Source: JACCTU01 sp963848525 (GTDB taxonomy: Bacteria > Actinomycetota > Thermoleophilia > Gaiellales > Gaiellaceae). Taken from it: a DNA stretch of 64,000 bases. Under the pieces are notes generated by a model, which was given only the letters and a program-made list of their open reading frames with translations, did not search any database and was not told the DNA's origin. Numbering within the stretch: the first letter of the stretch is position 1; the number at the start of each line of letters is the position of its first letter. The stretch covers positions 1,004,468-1,068,467 of the forward strand of contig CAWKDZ010000002.1 of the NCBI GenBank assembly GCA_963848525.1, given 5' to 3'. A program made the position numbers and the translations under genes. Positions 43,555 to 51,428 of this stretch are shown one piece after another.

Positions 43555-45339
43555 GTGTTCTCGCGACCGTTGATGTCCTTGAGCGACCTGCTCGACCGCA
43601 GGCGCGGCTGGGACCGCGTCGGGTCCCCGCTCGGCGTGCTGACACTGCTGGGTCTCAGGAAGCGACTGCGCCAGCGCAATCTCTACGACACCGGGCTCGC
43701 GGAGCCGAGCGACGAGCTCCGCGCGAACGCCCGAGACGAGCGCTTCACCTCGGCGCGCACGATCGACGGGACGTTCAACGACCTCGACAACCCGCTGATG
43801 GGCAGCGTCGGCGCCCGCTTCGGCCGCAACGTCCCCCTCGAGCACACGTTCCCGGAGGCGGAGCCCGACATCCTCGAGCCGAATCCGCGCGTCGTCAGCC
43901 GCGAGCTGCTCACGCGCGACCCGTTCATCCCCGCGACGACGCTGAACGTGCTCGCCGCGGCCTGGCTCCAGTTCGAGGTGCACGACTGGTTCAGCCACGG
44001 CAAGCACGAGGAGCAGCGGCCGTGGTCGCTGGCGCTCGCGGACGACGACGACTGGCCCGACCGGCCGATGCTGATCCCGCGCACGCGGCGCGACCCGACC
44101 TCCGACGTCGACCCCTCGACACCGCCGACGTTCACCACCGCCGACAGCCACTGGTGGGACGGCTCGCAGATCTACGGCACCGACGAGCGCTTCGCCGCGG
44201 CGCTTCGCGCGCACGAGGACGGCAAGCTGCGGCTCGACCCCGACGGGCTGCTGCCGCGCGACCTCGAGCAGCACGTCGACCTGACGGGCGTCGCGGCCAA
44301 CTTCTGGGTGGGCCTCGGCGTGCTGCACACGCTCTTCACGCTCGAGCACAACGCGATCTGCGACCGTCTGCGCGACGAGCACCCGACGTGGTCGGACGAC
44401 AAGCTCTTCGACACGGCGCGACTGGTGAACGCCGCGTTGATGGCGAAGATCCACACGGTCGAGTGGACGCCCGCGGTGATCGCGCACCCGGTCACGCGCT
44501 ACGGGATGAACGCGAACTGGTGGGGGCTGGCCGGCGAGCGCTTCGGGAAGCGGTTCGGCCGCCTCGGCTCGGGCGAGGTGCTGAGCGGGATCCCGGGCTC
44601 GACGACCAACCACCACGGCGTCCCGTACTCGCTCACCGAGGAGTTCGTGGCCGTCTACCGGATGCACCCCCTGCTCCCGGACGACTACGTCTTCCGCTCC
44701 AGCGAGAACGACGCAGTGCTCCAGGAGCGCACGTTCCGCGAGCTCGGCGCGCTCGACACGCGCCCCCGGCTCGAGGAGCTCGGCGTCGCCAACGCGCTCT
44801 ACTCGCTGGGCACCGAACATCCCGGGGCGATCACGCTGCACAACTACCCGCGCTTCCTCCAGCACCTCGAGCGGCCCGACGGCACGGTGATGGACCTCGC
44901 AGCGACCGACGTGATGCGCATCCGCGAGCGCGGCGTCCCCCGCTACAACCAGTTCAGGCGGCTGTTCCGCCTGAAGCCTGCGGACACGTTCGAGGAGCTG
45001 ACCGACAACCCGACTTGGGCTGAGGAGCTGCGCCGGGTCTACGGCGGCGACGTCGAGCGCGTCGACCTGATGATCGGGCTCTACGGCGAGCCGAAGCCGA
45101 AGGGGTTCGGCTTCAGCGACACCGCCTTCCGCGTCTTCATCCTGATGGCGTCGCGCCGCCTCAAGAGCGACCGCTTCTTCACGCGCGACTACACGCCGAA
45201 GCTCTACACGCAGGCGGGGATGGACTGGATCAACGCGACGACGATGTCCACCGTGCTGCTGCGGCACTACCCGCAGCTCGCGCCGGCCCTCGACGGCGTC
45301 GACAACGCCTTCGCGCCCTGGCGGCGCACCGCCGCGTAG
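43555..45339 (+). CDS. Cyclooxygenase / alpha-dioxygenase-like heme oxygenase (peroxidase family)
   Basis: A 594-residue member of the animal heme peroxidase superfamily. Distal His143 lies in LQFEVHDWFSHG, as in fatty-acid alpha-dioxygenases. Proximal His371 lies in VAVYRMHPLLPDDY, with Tyr368 three residues earlier, the spacing of the radical tyrosine and heme histidine in cyclooxygenases. EHNAICDRLRDEHP and KLFDTARLVNAALMAKIHTV are also family-typical. Probable reaction: insertion of O2 into a fatty acid; substrate untested. GTG start, no signal peptide. Fifty-two bases after the small secreted protein gene, back-to-back with the stop of the next, opposite gene. Confidence 0.88.
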   Translation: MFSRPLMSLSDLLDRRRGWDRVGSPLGVLTLLGLRKRLRQRNLYDTGLAEPSDELRANARDERFTSARTIDGTFNDLDNPLMGSVGARFGRNVPLEHTFPEAEPDILEPNPRVVSRELLTRDPFIPATTLNVLAAAWLQFEVHDWFSHGKHEEQRPWSLALADDDDWPDRPMLIPRTRRDPTSDVDPSTPPTFTTADSHWWDGSQIYGTDERFAAALRAHEDGKLRLDPDGLLPRDLEQHVDLTGVAANFWVGLGVLHTLFTLEHNAICDRLRDEHPTWSDDKLFDTARLVNAALMAKIHTVEWTPAVIAHPVTRYGMNANWWGLAGERFGKRFGRLGSGEVLSGIPGSTTNHHGVPYSLTEEFVAVYRMHPLLPDDYVFRSSENDAVLQERTFRELGALDTRPRLEELGVANALYSLGTEHPGAITLHNYPRFLQHLERPDGTVMDLAATDVMRIRERGVPRYNQFRRLFRLKPADTFEELTDNPTWAEELRRVYGGDVERVDLMIGLYGEPKPKGFGFSDTAFRVFILMASRRLKSDRFFTRDYTPKLYTQAGMDWINATTMSTVLLRHYPQLAPALDGVDNAFAPWRRTAA

Positions 45340-46035
45340 CTACTGCTCTGCCAGCTCTTGCACGAGGTCGGCGGCGCCATCGGTGACGGGCTCGCCGTGC
45401 CCGACGCCGACGACCTTCGCGTCGAGCGAGGCGAGCCGCGCCAGCGAGTCGCGGTGCTGCTCTTCGTTGAGCTGGAACCCCTTCCACCCGGGCTCCACCG
45501 AGGGCCAGGTCGCGATTGCGTCACCGACGATCAGCACGCCTCGCTCCGCCCAGTGGAACCCGAGATGACCCGGTGAGTGGCCCGGGATGTGGAGCACCTC
45601 GAGCGGGCCGAGCGCGTCGCCGTCGTCGAGCGTGTCGTCGACAGGGCACGGCACGTGCTTCGGCCTCCCCAGCGCCAGCCCGACGCGGAACGGGATCAGC
45701 CTGAGCGGGAAGAGCGGAAGCAGCCGGCCGGCCTGCGCTTTCCGCTCGCCCGCGACGATGTCGGCCTCGAACTCGTGCGCGTACACCGTCGCGTCGCTCA
45801 GCTCCTTCAGCTTCGCGACGCCGCCGAGGTGCGAGCGGTGCCCGTGCGTCAGCACGATCTGCGTCAGCTCGGCGGGCGTCCGCCCGAGCTCGCGAAGGTA
45901 CGCGAGCACGTCGCGCGCGTCGTCGTCGAAGAGCGTGTCGACGAGCGTCAACCCGTCCGCGTGCTCGAACAGGAACGCGTGGACGCGGCCGCCCTTCTTC
46001 TGGCCGATGCTGTGGACGCCCTCAGCCAGCAGCAC
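45340..46035 (-). CDS. Metallo-beta-lactamase-fold hydrolase with altered metal motif
   Basis: A 231-residue MBL-fold protein. Strand and loop order is normal (GLTLVDTLFDDDARDVL, then IVLTHGHRSHLGG, HIPGHSPGHLGFH, VLIVGDAIATWP, VGVGHGEPV). The first metal motif is HGHRSH instead of HxHxDH: the Asp that binds the second zinc is Ser, so a one-metal or changed chemistry is possible. The other ligands (His in PGHSPGH, Asp in GDA, His in GHGEP) are intact. No signal peptide. Lies between the heme oxygenase and the trypsin-like protease, same strand as the latter with a six-base gap. Confidence 0.85.
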   Translation of the reverse strand: MLLAEGVHSIGQKKGGRVHAFLFEHADGLTLVDTLFDDDARDVLAYLRELGRTPAELTQIVLTHGHRSHLGGVAKLKELSDATVYAHEFEADIVAGERKAQAGRLLPLFPLRLIPFRVGLALGRPKHVPCPVDDTLDDGDALGPLEVLHIPGHSPGHLGFHWAERGVLIVGDAIATWPSVEPGWKGFQLNEEQHRDSLARLASLDAKVVGVGHGEPVTDGAADLVQELAEQ

Positions 46036-46041
46036 GCGGGG

Positions 46042-47136
46042 CTACGACCCTCCGTCGAACTCGATTCCCGCCTTCTTCAGCAGCCGGTCGCCGGCCAGCT
46101 TCCAGAGCGCGACCGCCTTGTTCGCCTCGAGGTAGCGGCCGGAGAAGTGCAGGCCGAGCACACGATGCGACTCGAGGTCGATGACGCACGAGCCGGAGTT
46201 GCCGCCGAGCGTCGAGCAGTCGTGCTTGAACTCCGAACCGGAGATCCGCACCACCTCGCCCGGCTGGAGCCGCTTGACGTTGTAGATGTTGTCGAAGATG
46301 CGGCGCATCTCGTCCGGATCGTTGCGGCGCGAGTCCGACGCGGGGAAGCCGATCACGTAGACCTGCTGCCCCTTCTTCGGCCTGACCTTGTGCGACGCGA
46401 TCGTGAGCGGGGGCGGGAGCGACTTGCCCGACGCCCGACGCGCGACGCGGAAGACCGCGAGGTCGAGGTCGCTGTGGACCCCGATCACCTCGGTCAGCCG
46501 GTACTCGGCAGAGCCGCCCGCCCCGCCGAACTCCTCCTTGAAGTCGATCCGCCCGCGCATCCCGGGCTCGAAGACCCAGTTGCGGCCGTCCTGGCGGGTG
46601 AACTCCTTGGCGACGTGCCGGTTCGTCATCACGACGTCGTCGGCGACGAGCCAGCCCGTGCCGATCCATTCGAGCGCGGGGTGCCCACGAACCTCGATCC
46701 GGCCCACGCTCTGGATCGTCGTCTCGATCGCGTCGCGGACCTGCTCGAGCTTCGACCACACCTGCGGCGGCGGGAAGAAGCGGCCCTCCTGGATCAGGAT
46801 CGCCGGCCGTCCCACGAGCAGGACGATGGCCTCGGTCCCGACGATCTCCTCGGGGTCGAGCTGGGCGTTCGTCCCGTCGCGCTTGATCTTGCGGAGCGCG
46901 CTTTTCGCGCCTTCGGCGGTCCGCTCGACGGCGGTGCGGACAGGCTCTCCAAGCGCAAGCTCGACGTCGCCCGGCGAAGCGCCGAGTTCCTCACGAGCGG
47001 CGTCTTCTGCCCGGCGCGGCCGGTGCAGCGCCGCACTGAGGACGCTTTCCGGATCCGCGTGGAGCCGTTCCTCGAGCTCGTCGAGGTCGGGGACGACCCG
47101 CTGCGCCTCCGCGATCAGCTCAGGCGTCGGTTTCAC
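46042..47136 (-). CDS. Trypsin-like serine protease with N-terminal helical domain
   Basis: A 364-residue protein. Residues 1-115 are charged and helical; the V8/trypsin-like peptidase follows, with His174 in TNRHVA, Asp225 in HSDLDLAVF and Ser314 in LGGNSGSCV, a full triad. No signal peptide or membrane segment, so it is cytoplasmic, unlike digestive or HtrA-type enzymes. Intracellular trypsin-like domains with small helical N-terminal adaptors occur in bacterial conflict and STAND-associated systems. It is preceded by the amidase gene (16-base gap) and followed by the MBL gene, a probable three-gene unit. Confidence 0.87.
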   Translation of the reverse strand: MKPTPELIAEAQRVVPDLDELEERLHADPESVLSAALHRPRRAEDAAREELGASPGDVELALGEPVRTAVERTAEGAKSALRKIKRDGTNAQLDPEEIVGTEAIVLLVGRPAILIQEGRFFPPPQVWSKLEQVRDAIETTIQSVGRIEVRGHPALEWIGTGWLVADDVVMTNRHVAKEFTRQDGRNWVFEPGMRGRIDFKEEFGGAGGSAEYRLTEVIGVHSDLDLAVFRVARRASGKSLPPPLTIASHKVRPKKGQQVYVIGFPASDSRRNDPDEMRRIFDNIYNVKRLQPGEVVRISGSEFKHDCSTLGGNSGSCVIDLESHRVLGLHFSGRYLEANKAVALWKLAGDRLLKKAGIEFDGGS

Positions 47137-47152
47137 TGGTTCTCCTTTCGGG

Positions 47153-47830
47153 TCAGAGCTGCCGGGCGTACTCGTTCGTCCACGCGAGCAGCTGGTCGGT
47201 CGGGCACTGCCGCCCGGGATCCCAGTGGCTGCCGCCGAACGCCTGCGAGCAGAGCGCGTGCGTGACGATGCCCTTCTGGCCGGCCTTGAGCTGCGGCGCG
47301 CTCAGCATGCGGATCGGAATTCCGAACTTCTTCGCGTTGACGGCGGCCTTGTAGGCCGCCCGCCTGAGCGCGCCGCTCCGCTTCATCCAGTCGTCCTTGC
47401 TCCACTCCGCCCAGCCCGTGATCTCGATGTGGAAGCCGCGCGTGTTCGCGCCCTTCGCTCCCCAGGGGATGACCTCGTTCGGCAGCGTACGGAAGCACTC
47501 GAACTCGTCGAGAACGAGATGCGCGGAGCCCTGCGCCCGCGTGTTCTCGAACCACTGCGCGGAGGAACGCGCAGAGTTGCTCTGCGTGCAGTGGATCACG
47601 ATCAGCCCGATCTGCGACAGCGGCCGCCCGCCGCTCTGCCGCACGGCCGCGTAGCGGCGCGAGCAGGGAGCCTCGATCGGCTGCGGCGTCCGCTCCTCGT
47701 CTTCGTCCGAGTCGCCCGCGAACTCCTCCGGCACGGTGCAGTCGTAGTCGCCGCTCTCGGCAGGCGAGCTCAGCAGCTCCTCGACCTCGGCCTCGGTGAG
47801 CTCGGACTCCGTCTCTTCACTCGTGGACAT
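47153..47830 (-). CDS. N-acetylmuramoyl-L-alanine amidase / PGRP-like protein
   Basis: A 225-residue protein from ATG 47830, preceded by GGGAGGG. An acidic N-terminal segment of about 55 residues (SEETESELTEAEVEELL) precedes an Amidase_2 / peptidoglycan-recognition domain: IGLIVIHCTQSNSARS (zinc His), GFHIEITGWAEW, and THALCSQAFGGSHWDPG with the second His and HWDPG motif. The family binds peptidoglycan and cuts between MurNAc and L-Ala. No signal peptide is visible, so either export is by another route or it acts inside. Divergent from a TIR-WD40 gene and upstream of the trypsin-like protease. Confidence 0.85.
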   Translation of the reverse strand: MSTSEETESELTEAEVEELLSSPAESGDYDCTVPEEFAGDSDEDEERTPQPIEAPCSRRYAAVRQSGGRPLSQIGLIVIHCTQSNSARSSAQWFENTRAQGSAHLVLDEFECFRTLPNEVIPWGAKGANTRGFHIEITGWAEWSKDDWMKRSGALRRAAYKAAVNAKKFGIPIRMLSAPQLKAGQKGIVTHALCSQAFGGSHWDPGRQCPTDQLLAWTNEYARQL

Positions 47831-48047
47831 GAACCCTCCCCTCGTCGGAGGGAGAACGTGCGGCCCTGCCCGCGATGCGAAGGCGTGCATGCGACATGGT
47901 GGTCGGAGCCGTCACGTTCTCACCCATCCCTGCCGCAGCGTTCGAACCTTCGCGGCAGGTCTACTCCCTCGGGCAGCGAGCGTCAAGGGGTGCGCCGGCG
48001 CGTGCGAGACTGGGCGCAGACGGCGGGAGGCGAGTGGGAGGCGGACG
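47831..48047. other. Divergent intergenic region, amidase / third TIR gene
   Basis: About 217 bases between the two opposing starts. It holds the amidase ribosome site next to 47831 and GGGAGG before the proposed CTG start at 48048. A reading frame of the TIR gene stays open through it (possible starts at 47796 and 47889), but the encoded Arg-rich sequence has no recognisable domain. No clear promoter or repeat was found. Confidence 0.4.
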
Positions 48048-50783
48048 CTGAGAATCCGGCGCAGAGCCTCTGCGGCAACAACCGACGGGCTCACCGCTGC
48101 CGCCGCGTTCGACGCGTTCATCTCCTACAGCCACGCGGTCGACGGCAAGCTCGCTCCCGCGCTCCAGGCAGGCCTCCATCGCTTCGCGAAACCGTGGTAT
48201 CGGCTCCGTGCGCTGCGAGTCTTCCGCGACGAGACCAGCCTCTCGGCCTCGCCCGAGCTCTGGCCGTCGATCGTCGAGGCTCTCGACCGCTCGCGCTGGT
48301 TCATCCTCCTCGCCTCGCCCGAGGCGGCGAAGTCGAAGTGGGTCAACGACGAGGTCGAGCACTGGTGCAAGGACAGGTCGACGAAGCACGTGATCGTCGT
48401 CGTCACGAAGGACGTCCGCGACGGAGACTTCGACTGGGAGCAGACGACGTCGTTTCCGCCGGCGCTTCGAGCGGCGCTCGAGCAGGAGCCGCGCGTCGTC
48501 GACCTTCGCTGGGCGCGCGACGAGGCGGACGTGTCGCTCCACAACGCGAGGTTCCGCGATGCGGTCGCCGACGTCGCCGCGCCGCTACACGGTCGCGCAA
48601 AGGACGAGCTCTCTGGTGAGGACGTCCGGCAGCACCGGCGCGCGATCAGGCTCGCCCGCTCGGGTGTCGCGGCGCTGGCCCTGCTCGCGCTCGTCGCCGC
48701 CACGGCCGCCGTGCTCGCGCTGATCAGCCGCAATCGCGAGGCGGCGCAGGCTCGTCTGGCGACCTCGAGGCAGCTCGCGGCCGAGTCGAGGGCCGCGCTC
48801 GGCGACGGCCGGCTCGATCTCGCGCTGCTGCTCGGCGCGCAGTCCTACGAGACTCAGCGCACTGCCGAAGCCCGAAGCGTCTTGTTCGAGGCGCTGGCCG
48901 CCAGCGGTAGCCTCGAGCGGTTCCTGTACGAGCGCCCGATCGCTCACTCGACCGTCAGCGGCGATGGTCGGCGGCTTGCGGTCGTCCGCACAGATGGTCG
49001 CGTTCGGATCTGGGATCTCGCTGCGGGGCGCCCGCTCGGCCCGCCCCTACGGGTCAGCAAGGAGCCGACGAGCATCGCACTGAACTACGAAGGAGGTCAG
49101 CTCGCGGTTGGGGTCCAGGGGCATCCCTACGTCTGGGACGTGCAGCGGAGACGCTGGGATCCGCGGCTGGGCGAGCCCGCATCGACCCGTGCCTTCCCCC
49201 GGCCTGTGACGAGCCTCGCGGTCGGGCGCAGGGGAACGCCGGTCGCTTGGATGGGCGGCCGCGTCAGCGCCGAGCGAGTCGGCATCTGGAACGGGCGGTC
49301 GACGGAGTACCTGAACACGTTGGGCCACGCATGCCAGGTCTTGATCAATGCCGATGCTTCGCTGGTGGCGGTGGTCCTGACGTTGGGCTTCGTCGAGGTC
49401 TGGCGGCTCGCGCCGTCGGGTGTGCCAAGCGAGCGGGTTGAGCTCCTGAGGATGTCGGGGGTCACGCCGTTGTCCGATGAGTGCGAGCCGAAGGGCAGGG
49501 CGACCTTCAGTCCGACGCAGCCTGAGCTGCTCGCCATTGGAGGGTGGGACGGCGTTATCCAACTCTTCGACGCACGTCAGGGCCGCGCCCCGAAGTCGTC
49601 GCTGAGAGGCGGACAGGGCGTTGTTTCGTCGCTCGCGTTCAGCCGGGACGGGCGCCGGATCGCGGCTCGGGACAGCCGCGGCCTCTTGGTGGGGAGCGTG
49701 GACAGTCCGTCTCCCCTCACCGACGCGATCGCGCGGTCATCCGGAGATGCGGGTCTGGGGTTCGGCCCGGACAGCAGCGTCGTCGCCGCTGTCGGCTCGT
49801 CGGGGACGGTCGCGTTGAGCGACGTTGACGGGCGTCGATTTCAGCTCGCGTCGAAGCTCAATGCTGGCACCCGTGTGTGGAGCGGAGCCTTCAGCCCCGA
49901 CGGAACTACCCTTGCGTTGGGACTCAATAAAGGGGTCCGGCTGTGGGAGGTGGCCTCGCGCCGCCCTCGGACGACCACGCTGCTTACCGCGTTCGTCTTC
50001 CCCCGCGTCACGTTCCGCTCCGACGGCCGTCGGCTGGCGGTCGAGGAGGGGATCACCCGCACCGTGGCAGCGATCGACGTTGCACGCCGCGCGCGGGTCG
50101 GGAAGCCGGTCACCCTCCCAGAAGGTGTCGAGTTCGCCGGGTTCGGTCGCGACGGTGGGCTTGTCGGGATCCGGGCCGGCAACGATGGTTCGACGGTCTG
50201 GCGCCCGGGCGCCGCGGGCAACGCAGTCCCTGTGGTGCCGGGCCGGGGGGTTTGGGACCCTGAGACGGGCCGCAGAGTCGGAAACCGCTTACCGCGCAGC
50301 GTCCTGTCCAGCGCCCTTACGGCATGGTCGAAAAACCGAGCGATGCTCGCGTCCGCGTTCGGCGACGGCACCATCTCGCTCTGGAACGCTCGCACCGGCG
50401 CCAGGGTGGCTGTCCTCGCGGGTGCGAGGTCACCGAAGAGGCTCGCGTTCAGTGAGGAAGGCGAGCTGCTCGCCGTTCTCGTGGTGAGGGAGCAGCTCTC
50501 AATTACGTCGAACTCGGAGCTCCACGTCTGGGACGTGCCGCGGCGGTCGCTGCTCGGTGTCCAACGACTCGCCGACTGGGCGCCTGACATCAGGGTCTTC
50601 GACTTCTCGCGCAACGACGTGCTCGCGCTCACGGGCAGCCGCAGCGACGAGCTGATGCTGTGGGACCTCGAGCCGGACCACTGGGCCGAGACCGCATGCC
50701 GGCTGGCCGGGCGTCGGCTGTCAGAGGCCGAGTGGGAACGGTTCCTGGGGACGGCCGACTACGCGCCGGCCTGTTCGCCTTGA
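48048..50783 (+). CDS. TIR - transmembrane - WD40 protein
   Basis: About 911 residues. TIR domain near 21-165 (FDAFISYSHAVDGKLAPALQ, VFRDETSLSASPELWPSI, WFILLASPEAAKSKWVNDEV), one transmembrane helix near 200-225 (SGVAALALLALVAATAAVLA), then degenerate WD40 blades (VRIWDLAAGRPLGPPL, FSPDGTTLALGLNKGVRLWE, ISLWNARTGARVAVL) and the cap RRLSEAEWERFLG. The TIR belongs to the TIR_2 type, with no obvious catalytic Glu. Start: CTG 48048 has GGGAGG at ideal spacing; ATG 47889 is the nearest standard start but overlaps the promoter region. Probably co-transcribed with 50839. Confidence 0.85.
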   Translation: MRIRRRASAATTDGLTAAAAFDAFISYSHAVDGKLAPALQAGLHRFAKPWYRLRALRVFRDETSLSASPELWPSIVEALDRSRWFILLASPEAAKSKWVNDEVEHWCKDRSTKHVIVVVTKDVRDGDFDWEQTTSFPPALRAALEQEPRVVDLRWARDEADVSLHNARFRDAVADVAAPLHGRAKDELSGEDVRQHRRAIRLARSGVAALALLALVAATAAVLALISRNREAAQARLATSRQLAAESRAALGDGRLDLALLLGAQSYETQRTAEARSVLFEALAASGSLERFLYERPIAHSTVSGDGRRLAVVRTDGRVRIWDLAAGRPLGPPLRVSKEPTSIALNYEGGQLAVGVQGHPYVWDVQRRRWDPRLGEPASTRAFPRPVTSLAVGRRGTPVAWMGGRVSAERVGIWNGRSTEYLNTLGHACQVLINADASLVAVVLTLGFVEVWRLAPSGVPSERVELLRMSGVTPLSDECEPKGRATFSPTQPELLAIGGWDGVIQLFDARQGRAPKSSLRGGQGVVSSLAFSRDGRRIAARDSRGLLVGSVDSPSPLTDAIARSSGDAGLGFGPDSSVVAAVGSSGTVALSDVDGRRFQLASKLNAGTRVWSGAFSPDGTTLALGLNKGVRLWEVASRRPRTTTLLTAFVFPRVTFRSDGRRLAVEEGITRTVAAIDVARRARVGKPVTLPEGVEFAGFGRDGGLVGIRAGNDGSTVWRPGAAGNAVPVVPGRGVWDPETGRRVGNRLPRSVLSSALTAWSKNRAMLASAFGDGTISLWNARTGARVAVLAGARSPKRLAFSEEGELLAVLVVREQLSITSNSELHVWDVPRRSLLGVQRLADWAPDIRVFDFSRNDVLALTGSRSDELMLWDLEPDHWAETACRLAGRRLSEAEWERFLGTADYAPACSP

Positions 50784-50838
50784 CATCGCTCGACGAACAG
50801 CGGAACCTCCGAACCGCCCTCGCCGTCGGAGGTACGCC

Positions 50839-51120
50839 GTGAATCGACCGCTCTGCTTCGTGCTGATGCCGTTCGGGAAGAAGCCCGACGGGTCCGGCCG
50901 GTCGATCGACTTCGACGCCGTCTACGCCAACGTGATCGCGCCCGCGATCGAGGCCGCCGACCTCGAGCCGCTCAGGGCCGACGAGGAGCAGTCGGGCGGG
51001 ATCATCCACAAGGCGATGTTCGAGCGGCTGCTGCTCTGCGAGTACGCCGTCGCCGACCTGACCACCGCGAACCCGAACGTCTTCTACGAGCTCGGCGTGC
51101 GGCACGCGCTGCGGCCCTAT
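50839..51120 (+). pseudogene. Truncated nucleotide-sensor-like protein (N-terminus of a TRAFs-binding/DUF4071-type family)
   Basis: Only the first 94 or so residues exist: FVLMPFGKKPDG, DFDAVYANVIAPAIEAADLE, GGIIHKAMFERLLLCEYAVA and TANPNVFYELGVRHALRPY. This is the Rossmann-like N-terminal domain (nucleoside deoxyribosyltransferase/TIR-like shape) of proteins that normally continue for 300 or more residues with a TPR/TRAFs-binding region. After LRPY the sequence becomes the reverse complement of metF. GTG start 55 bases after the TIR-WD40 stop, so it was probably in that operon. Truncation is due to the junction near 51116-51123. Confidence 0.75.
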
Positions 51121-51123
51121 CGC
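51116..51123. other. Junction between two broken genes
   Basis: Left of this point the DUF4071-type frame is intact on the plus strand; right of it the metF frame is intact on the minus strand. Both lose family similarity within a few bases of the same place. No repeat, insertion sequence or attachment site is seen. Either an assembly or library chimera, or a rearrangement/deletion end point. Confidence 0.75.
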
Positions 51124-51418
51124 GCATGCGGTCCAGCACGGCGCGCAGCTCGTCGACGGTCGCGCCGACGCACGTGAAGTGCGCCATCGCCTCCAGGCCG
51201 TGGTCGGCCTTGATGCGGCCGACGATGTCGATCGTCTGGCCGCGCTGGGCGGGCGTGCCGCCCGCGCCGTAGGTGACGGAGACGAACGTGGGATCGAGGC
51301 GGGCGAGCTCCGCCAGCGCGGCGAACAGGTTCGCTTCGCCCTCCTCGGTCTTGGGCGGGAAGAACTCGAACGAGAAGGCCGGCTCGGTCCCGCTCGCGAT
51401 CCGTTCGTCGATACGCAT
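51119..51418 (-). pseudogene. metF: Methylenetetrahydrofolate reductase, N-terminal fragment
   Basis: About 100 residues from ATG 51418: FSFEFFPPKTEEGEANLFAA, FVSVTYGAGGTPAQRGQTID, IVGRIKADHGLEAMAHFTCV, ELRAVLDRMRD. These are the first two beta/alpha units of MetF, including the catalytic Glu in FEFFPPK and the YGAGG loop. The remaining 180 or so residues (FAD and NADH sites) are missing because the sequence switches near 51120. As it stands the product could not be active. Confidence 0.85.
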
Positions 51419-51428
51419 CGCGCCGAGT

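Noticed and set aside
43342..45267. Minus-strand frame of over 600 codons opposite the heme oxygenase
   Set aside because: No recognisable domain, composition typical of antisense translation, and it would cover a gene with clear catalytic residues.
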